Positions 35,786 through 44,826 of a stretch of DNA of 64,000 nt are shown here, piece after piece. The position numbers were made by a program, and so were the translations under genes. This DNA is from Phoronis australis (lineage: Eukaryota > Phoronida > Phoronidae). The notes beneath the pieces were generated by a model. It saw nothing but the letters and a program-made list of their open reading frames with translations. It did not search any database and was not told the origin of the DNA. The stretch is from the NCBI GenBank assembly GCA_002633005.1, contig NMRA01000677.1:62001-126000 (forward strand), given 5' to 3'. Every line of letters begins with the position of its first letter. Position 1 is the first letter of the stretch.

Positions 35786-38700
35786 CTGAAAATGGAGCAG
35801 AATTTCAATCAAACCAACGGGCATATTCAACACCAAAAAATAGCATCACGTAAGTTACTGATAAGATTCTTAGCCCGAATGTATGAAAATTAAACTTCTA
35901 GGTAAATTTAATACACCATTGATGTATACAGTGAGTGCTAATCAACGAGTCTCGAGATAGGGACAATGTGGCTTGGAGACCAAATATGTATTATGTATAA
36001 AGTCAACTGTCTCTTTCATCATCTTGAAAACGACCCCCAATAACAAGGAATGTTAATTACTCTACACAATGACATATGTCTTCAGGGTATGTACTCACAG
36101 ATGAAGTGATTCCTGACCCTGTTCAGCTTGACACAGTCCTTCAGGTCATCGTGTCGTAGCACTTCACGACTACACGTGTCCCTGCGCGGGTGCACTACTT
36201 TGGCTACCTTTTTACCTGCAAAAAGCATTCCTTCTTCATTGCCTTGCAATTGCTAGAATTTAAGTCAAATGCACAGAAAATGCCTCAGCACCAAACTAAG
36301 TATAGTGTGTGACTTGATCTATGATTTCAAATTTTTATCAATATGTGATTGACAGAAAACAAACTAAAACGTTAGTTTTCTTGGCCTCCTGTTAAATACT
36401 GAGGAGGTAGCAGAGTACAGGAATTGGGGTTGAAATTTAACCAGGAAAACTTAAAACATATTGGCAACATCTCAGTTCCTTGAGCACAATGTGAGCCAGT
36501 GAGTCTGTTTTAGTCAAAGTTTCTGCTCAGTCTGCAGGAGGCATAACACTGTTCGTAAAGAACACATGGACTGGAAATAAAACTTGTCCTACAACTAATC
36601 TTTACCTCCACTTTTTTCTATTTCTATAACGCCTGGCGAAAAACAGTTTTTTAACCTCTCAGCCTTCTCGCCTTCGACGGGTTTCGTGAGAATGATTTCT
36701 GGCAACAAACGATACGAGGCAGTAGCTGAAACGCAATAAACAAGAATTATAAACAAGATGACAAATTACATTACAATCTGTCACTGTTCACATTATGTTA
36801 GGTAACTATGTTCAAATGGTTGCATTGTCTTGTACAATCAAGAGCTTTTGCATAAAATGTTAAACGAGCAACGCGGAGCGTTGAAATGTGCCCACGAATG
36901 CATCGCAAATGGTGCGCTTTTAGGGTTATTTCTTTGTATCATAAAAATGGCCACTGGATGGTGCAAAAACGTACAATCCATCCAAAAACGGGAACATGCC
37001 ATATTTCATGAAAATCTGTCAAGGAATTTCAGAGAAACAAAGGAAAACAGAATAAAATGAAATTGCCACTAGTGGCAGGGGGATCCAAGATTTTGAGTTG
37101 GGGGGGGGGCAGGGCACAGGAATAACCAGAATTCAGCCACATGAGCGCGCCCAGCCTAAAATGCAGGGATGCAGGGGTCTCGAAATTTTGGGTTTCCGGA
37201 CCTTATTAGTTAAAAAAAAAACATAAACGAGGTTTGTTCAAGGCCTATGCATTGCGCATTCGCCTCCCGAACCCCTTGGGTGCACGCAGATGCTACTCAG
37301 CAATGCGCAACCCAAACTCAAAAAAGGTATCTGGGAGAATTTTAGGGGGCACACTGGTAGTCGGATCCGTCTGAAAGTTCGCTCATGCTGTCCCATCCAA
37401 GGGAAGAACACGTGCAAAATTTCATGAACATATGTCAAGGCGTTTTGGAGATAGAGCAGTGGATGTCGGACGGATGGAGATGATGGCATAATGCGTCCAC
37501 ATATAAATATGTGGGCGCATAAAAATTATTTAAAAGAGCACAAAACTAACATTGTCCCATACACATCGCCCTTCTTGGTAATTCGCTAACAGCAACTGAA
37601 TGTACATTTTGCATGGTTGACCAAAGCAAAACAGCGGAATTTCATTACACTTTATTGCTATGGGCAAAAATAGTGTTCAAGTTTGCAGAGCATGAGTGTG
37701 TCATGGGGAAGCCTCAGCATTTTGCCATTGCAGAAAGATTTGCTGAACTCAGATACATTCTGAGGTAGCTCTTGGTTCTTTTCACCAACCACCCTCATAC
37801 CATCTCGATGGCATTTCGCTTGATCAATTCTCTCAAATGCGAATTTAGCATCAAGTGTCCACCCATATTATTAGCAAGCGCTAAGACATGATGCTGGTCA
37901 AGAATATTGGCCAAATATTCAGGAAAAATTTTGACACTGTAGCAATCAACAAGAAATCCTCGAAAGCCAATAAAGCAGCTGCTTGCGTTTGACATCTGTA
38001 ACTACGAACAATAGGTCCAAATCCAGGTTATGGTAACATATCACAGGATTTTTAAGAAAAAGAATTCTCAAAGGCTTCTAACGTAGTTGAAATGTCTAGA
38101 ATTTCTCAAAACATTGTCTGTTTAGTGGTAAAATCTCTGACACCAATTTTAGGCAAACATAATAGCCAAAATTGCTGCACTTTTCATTTTACGAAGACCG
38201 ACAGCATTGTTTTGGATGTCAACACTTTCTCCAAACATTGTCATATGGTAGCAGTGGTGCAGACCGTAAATCAACAAAGCAGTTACCTGGTGACACATAT
38301 TTTTATAAAAAATGAAAAAATATAACTGACTCACTTGCCCGACATATTGTTTCATAACATGACCTTACGCGAGATAAGATATAAAGTGTAATTTTGTCCC
38401 TCTTTTGTTGGCATCATGCAGCCAAACTGTTTCTGCACAGTAGGAATCTACCAGAGGTTTGCAACACATCAAACCAATCGTATATTTGCAGGGCTACAGA
38501 TTGTACCTTAAGACAAACAACAAACACAGTACATACGCACCGACTGGAGAGAACTTGGCGTGGTCCTGCCCAATGCCTTTGACACAATGAACTTTTAGGT
38601 CAATCTCCTGACCTGGCCTCATTTTGGCAATGAGAATGTCGTCGTGAACTGGAGTTATGTCACCTTCTTTAAACTGGAAGGAAGTGAACAAAGACAGCAA

Positions 38701-41700
38701 AATTATTCAAGCAAACAAAATACCTGAAAAATTGTATCTCACCAACAAAAACATAAAAATTGAGCCTGAACTCGGAAAATTCAATTTAATACCTTGTTTT
38801 AAGGCAATCATTTCTGTGTTGAAATGCCAGAAGAAATGAAAATTTTCAACAAATTCAATTACTTTTTTTTCAAATTACACCTCTAAATCATAATGCTTAG
38901 CTGGTAAACAGTAACTTGTTTGTTCATGATCCATACAAACTTCATTATTGATGTTTTCTTTCACAGCGAAGATAACTTTCCACGGCTGCTAACCCAATTG
39001 CCACATAATCAGTAACCTTTGAACTAAAAATCCTTATTTTGTATGTGAAAACAATTTTCAACAGTTATAGGAAAGTTCAAAATTCAATCAAAAGATGGCA
39101 TGATACACCCAAAACAACAATGTTTAATTACATACCATTTTCAACAAAAATGCCATCAAAAACAAGCACATCCCATTGAAAAATGCCATCAAAAACAAGC
39201 ACATCCCATTGCAGTCAACACAGTTGATTTCTCCCCACTGGAAAACCGGTCATCAACCCCTAATCAAATTCAGTCAGCTGCAGAGGTATTACAACACACA
39301 GAAATGCGTTGATCAGTGTGATATGACAGGGCCCTCATTCACCAGAGGGGACGGGTGCCTGTGCTTCTGAGGTGAATTTTTCAGGGTGAAGGGAAAATTC
39401 CTCTCAGGCAGACACCACCAACTTCATACCCACCCCAGTCAAAATTACTAAGACACCGCTGTCTTACTATTTCTGCCTGGTTGCCAACTGGTATCCACTT
39501 AAAGTGTTTCGTGTACACCTTGTGGTTGAGGTAGAGTTCATCGGGATCCGACGCATCCTTTGGTGCTTTGGGATTCTTAGTGCATTTCACTTTCAGCTCA
39601 AACTCAATTGTATCTTCAGCAGTGCCATCTGTGTCTCCTGGGTGATGATAATTCACATGTTAGCCAGATACGATGTCAATGAGCGATAACATTATTTATA
39701 ATTGTGAACATAGTGTTTCAGAAATGTACTTATACTACAGTGCAACGCTGGAAGTTCAAATTCAGTAACCTTGGACAGACTCTGAACCCGGGCCTACTAC
39801 ATGGTTACAAAATGCTGTGACAATTGGCATGTAAGTCATCACATGCTACGTATCTACAGGAATAACAAACAACTCAGTTGAGAACGAAAATTTATCGTTC
39901 AATGTTACTGGCAACTCAAACACGCAGAGAAGTGTAAAGAGAATTCATCGTCATATCAAGTGAACAAACAACCTACTTATTCTGACTTACAGGCTGAATT
40001 CCGTTTACCTCTTTATCGATTTAAACAAGAAACATTGTTCCCAAGTCAATAAACAGCACAGTTATTGTCATTTGAAGTGTGAGCAGATTTTTGGGACACC
40101 CTGTAAACTTATGTTTATGAAATGAATTACAATTCACACATCACAGCTTCCACTAATTCAATCACTGGTAGTAAATTGCTAATGGGGACATTAAATGCAT
40201 AGCTGATCCAACTCAGTGAAGCAGACGGCTCTGGAGGGCAGACAATCCTGGAGGGCAAACAATCCTGTCTTAAGTTTGGTGGTCATGGGCCCTAGGAGCC
40301 AAGAAATTTAAATTCAAGGGAGACATTACCAGAAAAAAGCGTTAGGAAAATTAATCCAATATCCATTCCAAAACTTTAAGTATGTATTCACATTGATTAC
40401 AAAAACATTAGAGTTAACTAGAGTTTCGTAGTTCACTGTTTGCTCTATTTGCAGTAACATTTGTACTGGAAGTCGCATGATGTTTCGGTGAATGCTGTTG
40501 AGTAGTACATTCATAATTGCTGACTTTTATTTTTTTCTCCAAGTCCACCTCCTTAAAATTATTCCAAAAAACCTAGCTAATTTACATAATACACCACGAA
40601 ACAATGAATTACTACCTTACAGAGGAAAAACAACAAGGAGCATTCTTCCTTGAGGGCAGCATACACAGTTGTAGAGGGTTTTTTGAGAGAAAACAAAATT
40701 TGCTTTTCAAATGTATCTGAATTGTTTTCACAGAACATTCTGAGTATGAGACAAAATCCCACCAAATTAAAACAATTCCAAAACTCAGAAACATTAATTT
40801 GATGCGATGTCACATGTCTTTTACAGAAAAATGTGGAAATGAGGTTTATCTTCCTTCCATATTGTTTCAGAAATAGGTGAGATTTTACCACAATCACTTT
40901 TGTAGAGCTATATGGAGTATGACATGCAGTTTGCTTCATAGACATAAAGCCGTAGGTACCTTCCTGCCTGTATTCAAACAGGCGCGGATCAGCCTTTATG
41001 GGAATTAGTCCTAGTCTGTGAGCTAACACCTCATCTTGAATGATAGACGTGTTGTTATAGATGAACACTTTTTCAATAGCAATGGTCGGAACCTAGAAAG
41101 CACAATTCAAAGCAACAATGGGACACACATCCAACGTGACAGTCTTTATCACAATTACTGTTTACAGTTGTATAAAATACATGCAGACGAAGGTCCAGAT
41201 AGAATCACAGGGGAGGTCATGGAAAGTCTGTGTTTTTACTAGTGACAATGGAGGCAACTGTGAGCGGTCCCTTAAACCGTGCTCATTCACCAGTTACATA
41301 ATACAGTGCAAAAAACAAGGCACAACTGATGGCCTCCATGGGCTCAAAAATGAACACCAAGAAAATGACAATAACTAAAGGAAAAGCACGCTATAGTTAG
41401 ATGTTGCTCAGCTTCTGTTTGCCATGTTTTCAGTGCAGCTCACCTCCGATAACAGAATCCTTCTGAATGCATTAGCTATGGCAGCATCGACTCCGACCAA
41501 GTCAAACTCCAGCTCATCTTCTGTCATCCGAATAACATCGATGCGGAAGTTCTGAAGTTTAAATCAATACCGCATTAGAAAAAGCAAAGTTAAGCTAAAT
41601 CTGACTAAGTTATTTTTAATTTAGAAATATCTGGCCTGCACATTCAATTGCCATTAAAGTAGACTTTTCAGTTAAGTATCTCAACAAATTTACATAGAAT

Positions 41701-44607
41701 TTTGCACTTAATAAACTGGTATACATTTACGTTAATATCTAATTGTACGGTGCAGGAAACGAAAAAGCTCTTGGCTCACCTGCAATCGACAGGAAATAGT
41801 TTTACAGTGTAACCTGACCACGAAGCTGACAATTATATGTTTCACAGAAAGACTACATAAGAACATGTAATATTCATGACTATCCCGTACTTGGTTTGAA
41901 CCGATTTTTACAGACTCTCATGACTTTTTTGCGGCGCCAATATTTTAACAAGTTTGGAGTCTGAAAATACTTAAATGTTCTATAAATGCTCCTGAACCTT
42001 TTGTGCTTTAGAAGTTTTCAGGCGCCCCGAAATCCCAAGCCTTTTCTGGACTGTGCAAAAAACCTATCAAAAGGCTAAAAGCTTGGGTGAACCAATGACA
42101 GCCCCATGCAGGTCCATCTTTGAAAACTAATTTCTTGGTTTGTTTTTTAGGGTGGAAATCTTTGGTTTGATTCTTTATGCAGCGATATTACAATACTGCG
42201 GACTGGAGCTCACAAAATGCTGCAAAGGGATCATTCACCGTCCTAACTTAATTTGTAATTTTGAATTTAATTATGACTGAGGCTTGACCTAGATGGCGCT
42301 GCATGGGATTTTAAGTCCTGATTGTTTCGTACTTTTTTAAATTTTTCCAAGTTCCAGCTGTCGTCATAGCCTCCATAATTTCCTGGAAAGTCGGAGCTTT
42401 GGGTCTGCAAATAAACCACAAATCATACAAGGCTTTCAGTGTATCTGGTAAACACAACACCTATCTATACCAACAACTTCTACTGTATGAAAGAAATTGC
42501 AAAACAGCAGTTCTGCTTTTAATTAATTGATCTATCACCAGGATTTTGTCGGAAGGTGTAGGGGTATGTAGCGGCAGGTGTTATGACATCAAATCCTCAG
42601 GCATGTGGAGTATAAAAATGGCCAGTTACCGATTTGGGAACTGAACGAGGGACTGCTTGAAGAAAAAGTTTGATAACGGGAGTATTTGTTCGAGTTGGAA
42701 GGAGTTAATGACATCGACGGCCTTTTGCAGGCACTAGTCGGATATAATGGACCCTAACTTAGAGAACCAGTTTTATCCACTAAATAATGGCCGTTATTTA
42801 GTGGATGAAACTGGTTCTCTAAGTCCGGGTCCATTATATCCGACTAGAGCCCTGTTAGGCTCATAAGCCAAGCCCAAGCCAAGGTGCGCCTCTATGCGCA
42901 AAAGGTATTATAACAACATGACTTTGATCATGTTTTAGTCGGTGAGACATAATTCACCGAAAGGATTCCGGCATATGAAGCTCCTATAGGAGCTACACCG
43001 TCTCTACTGCCCAGCTAGAGAAGGTGGTCACTGTTTAACTGAGTGAAACCTCAGGCGTCCTCAGCTTCTGATCGTTCCCAATACAACACTACATAAAATA
43101 CTACAAGGTATGACACTCCCGACTAGAAATTCCACGGGTGCTTCACTTCAGCCGTCCATAGCAAATATAAAACTCAATAAATTTACACAAAACAGATGTT
43201 CAACAAACCATGAAGAATTGTTCTTTCTCCCAATACCATTCACGGTGTCCTGTTCCGGTGACTTAGTAAAAAATTCGCAGTCAAAGAACAAAAATGTTCA
43301 AAGAAAGCCCCCACACACTTTCATCGTGGGCCGCTCGAGGTCAAGGACGGTACGGAAATTGCCGGTGAGTTACGGAAGTACTCAATAGTTTTTCTACTGG
43401 CGGCTATGTGTAGAGTTATCGACATCGTGACTTTACGCGACAAACCGGCAATTTCCGTACCGTCCTTGACCTCGAGCGGCCCACGATGAAAGTGTGTGGG
43501 GTCTTTTTTTGAACATTTTAGTTCTTTGACTGCGAATTTCTTACGAAGTCGCCGGAACAGGACACCGTGAATGAGGGAGAAAGAACAATTCTTCATGGTT
43601 TGTTGAACCTCTATTTTGTGCAAATTTATTGAGTTTTATATTTGCTATGGACGGCTGAAGTGAAGCACCCGTGGAATTTCTAGTCCGAAGTGTCATACCT
43701 TGTAGTATTATATGTAGTGTATTGGGAACGATCAGAAGCTGAGGACGCCTGTGAGTGAAACAATGTCGATTGTCAGTGACTGCTGGACGAAACTTCTAGC
43801 ACAGCCGCAGAACACGCACACCATTGCTGCTTTCCATTCACAATGATTTAAAAAACAAAATTAGTTCAAAAGATCATATAGAGATAGCTTAGTCAACGTG
43901 TACAAGCCCCAGAACATGANCTATCGGCGATTTGCTACAACACAAGCTGTTCCTTTTTCATCAGTCAACATGGACGAGATAACATGACGATGACAGATAC
44001 GATCGTGAGAGAGACGACGAAGGTGATGACGAGAGCAGACGTACGATGATTAATAACGATGACGTTAATAATTGACGAAATCGACCAATGACGTTGACTG
44101 ATGAAAAAGGAACAGCGCGTGTTGTAGCAAATCGCCCGTACATGGCGTTAGATATAGTAAGTTCCCTGAAATAGCTGCAGATTTCACGATGCGCGTGGCT
44201 AAAGTGGACCGAGTTCGAAATAGCGCAGTTATAGACTAGAGTAATTGAGGTTGGGAAAAGGATTTGCACGGATAGCCAGATGTCTGGGGAATGCAAGGAT
44301 ACCAAAATCATTCATTTAGACCTATATTTAGTGGATTTATTTGAAATAAGTTAGGGTCCATTATATCCGACTAGTGCCTGTCGATTGTCAGTGACTGCTG
44401 GACGAAACTTCTAGCACAGCCGCAGAACACGCACACCATTGCTGCTTTCCATTCACAATGATTTAAAAAACAAAATTAGTTCAAAAGATCATATAGAGAT
44501 AGCTTAGTCAACGTGTACAAGCCCCAGAACATGATGTGTTAACTTACATTAGCAACGCCGTGTTCACTGAGTGACACACGTGTGCGAATCTCTTCCATGT
44601 CAGCCAT
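35661..44607 (-). CDS. POLR1C: DNA-directed RNA polymerases I and III subunit RPAC1, 9 exons, complete
   Basis: Shared subunit of nuclear RNA polymerases I and III, related to bacterial alpha; it pairs with POLR1D to start core assembly. Exons in transcript order: 44548-44607, 42333-42404, 41444-41551, 40960-41092, 39468-39637, 38541-38673, 36606-36725, 36099-36215, 35661-35785. Together they give 1038 nt and 345 residues, against 346 in human. The start ATG at 44607 was chosen because it opens [13 protein letters not shown], like the human N terminus. Landmarks: [61 protein letters not shown]. Every junction is GT-AG and in frame. It is divergent from AP2S1 (about 216 bases between start codons) and convergent with PTK7. 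Confidence 0.97.
36099..36215 (-). CDS. POLR1C: POLR1C exon 8
   Basis: Encodes [20 protein letters not shown] and LNRVRNHFI; phase 1 in and out, donor GTGAGT. Confidence 0.95.
36606..36725 (-). CDS. POLR1C: POLR1C exon 7
   Basis: Encodes [19 protein letters not shown] and [13 protein letters not shown], equivalent to human [19 protein letters not shown]; phase 1 in and out. Confidence 0.96.
36838..37520. repeat. Diverged repeat block in POLR1C intron 6
   Basis: Two related pieces: ATTTCATGAAAATCTGTCAA near 36999 and ATTTCATGAACATATGTCAA near 37420, each after a CATCCAA word. A G-rich run lies near 37100. Looks like copies of one dispersed repeat; class unknown. Confidence 0.45.
37521..38540 (-). 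other. POLR1C intron 6, remaining part
   Basis: About 1 kb without recognisable repeats or exons. Confidence 0.45.
38541..38673 (-). CDS. POLR1C: POLR1C exon 6
   Basis: Encodes [35 protein letters not shown] and QDHAKFSPV; leaves in phase 1 at GTGCGT so that the next exon restores ATASYRLLP. Confidence 0.97.
39146..39211. repeat. 33-bp tandem duplication
   Basis: Two exact units at 39146-39178 and 39179-39211, beginning AAAAATGCCATC, in POLR1C intron 5. Confidence 0.95.
39468..39637 (-). CDS. POLR1C: POLR1C exon 5
   Basis: Encodes an acidic loop (DTDGTAED) then [29 protein letters not shown] and [10 protein letters not shown], matching the human insert domain; donor GTAAGA, phase 0. Confidence 0.96.
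39638..40959 (-). other. POLR1C intron 4
   Basis: About 1.3 kb; contains a 17-bp tandem pair near 40229-40262. Nothing else recognised. Confidence 0.5.
40960..41092 (-). CDS. POLR1C: POLR1C exon 4
   Basis: Encodes [14 protein letters not shown] through [11 protein letters not shown] with the HRLGLIPI core motif; leaves in phase 1 at GTACCT. Confidence 0.96.
41444..41551 (-). CDS. POLR1C: POLR1C exon 3
   Basis: Encodes 36 residues from NFRIDVIRM to FRRILLSE, the start of the alpha-like dimerisation domain; phase 0, donor GTGAGC. Confidence 0.96.
42333..42404 (-). CDS. POLR1C: POLR1C exon 2
   Basis: Encodes 24 residues including [15 protein letters not shown], the conserved N-terminal motif; phase 0 to phase 0, donor GTACGA. 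Confidence 0.95.
42600..42727. repeat. Foldback-family module, copy A
   Basis: About 42612-42680 matches the reverse complement of about 46530-46610 (both contain AACTGAAC[GA]A-GGACTGCTTGA), and 42680-42725 matches 46621-46665 directly (TATTTGTTCGAG). It marks this stretch and the 46-kb element as relatives. Confidence 0.6.
42734..42847. repeat. 114-bp palindrome
   Basis: Arms of about 52 bases (42734-42786 and 42795-42847) with few mismatches around AATGGCCGTT. The right arm adds a third copy of the TATAATGGACC-type end. Confidence 0.9.
43052..43751. repeat. 700-bp near-perfect palindrome
   Basis: Left arm 43052-43365, right arm 43445-43751, loop of 79 bases. The arms are close to identical in reverse complement, from AGGCGTCCTCAGCTTCTGAT at the outside to AAATTGCCGG at the loop. 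Mirror-image open frames on both strands follow from the symmetry and are not called as genes. Confidence 0.95.
43764..43919 (+). repeat. 156-bp exact direct repeat, copy 1
   Basis: Identical base for base to 44379-44534 and ends exactly at the single N (43920). Confidence 0.97.
43920..43920. other. Single-N assembly join
   Basis: Ambiguous base at the end of a 156-bp exact duplication; a probable contig join or haplotype merge. Confidence 0.9.
43926..44140. repeat. Inverted repeat, about 45-base arms
   Basis: 43926-43969 (CGATTTGCTACAACACAAGC onward) pairs with about 44091-44137 in reverse complement. The loop between is rich in ACGATGA-like words. Confidence 0.85.
44379..44534 (+). repeat. 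156-bp exact direct repeat, copy 2
   Basis: Second copy; it runs on without a break into POLR1C exon 1, so this is the copy in genuine context. Confidence 0.97.
44548..44607 (-). CDS. POLR1C: POLR1C exon 1
   Basis: Twenty codons from ATG ([20 protein letters not shown]), donor GTAAGT, phase 0. It lies 13 bases from the second copy of a 156-bp exact duplication. Confidence 0.93.
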
Positions 44608-44823
44608 GACAGATTGAAAGCCACAACCAAAACAATAAATTTTATGGAAAGAAACGATGTAGTTTTACTCTAAGACGTAAAATTTGTGTGTTTAAATTAT
44701 TTTAAAAAGATAATGTGGTGTAAAACTTGAAATTTTTAACAATTGGAAGCTATCACTTATGTGGCTTCCAATACATTTTACTGGGAGGCGGTGTCGGCCA
44801 TTATTTCAGGATTCTGCAGAAAT
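44608..44823. promoter_or_regulatory. Likely bidirectional promoter of POLR1C and AP2S1
   Basis: The two inferred start codons point away from each other and are about 216 bases apart. The segment holds a 9-base inverted pair (44742-44750 with 44764-44772, ATTGGAAGC/GCTTCCAAT) and a GC-richer block near 44788-44807 with GGCCATTAT, similar to a YY1 site. No TATA box is convincing. The call depends on the inferred AP2S1 first exon. Confidence 0.5.
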
Positions 44824-44826
44824 ATG
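44824..44826 (+). CDS. AP2S1: AP2S1 exon 1 coding part (ATG only), inferred
   Basis: Exon 2 starts directly with the second residue (IRFILIQ) and has no methionine upstream in its exon, so the start codon must lie in an earlier exon. CAGAAATATG followed by GTAAAA at 44827 is the best ATG|GT near the divergent POLR1C start. Other ATG|GT sites exist in the 3-kb gap. Confidence 0.5.

Larger units (their letters stand above)
42728..44380. mobile_element. Composite foldback element with exact 34-bp inverted ends
   Basis: 42728-42761 and 44347-44380 are exact reverse complements (left begins CAGGCACTAGTCGG). The 1.65-kb unit in POLR1C intron 1 contains three nested palindromes and a single N (43920). 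No transposase frame. It may be one element or two haplotypes joined at the N. Confidence 0.7.

Noticed and set aside
43110-43623. Open frames of 92 and 100 codons on opposite strands
   Set aside because: They are mirror images produced by the 700-bp palindrome and have no recognisable domain.
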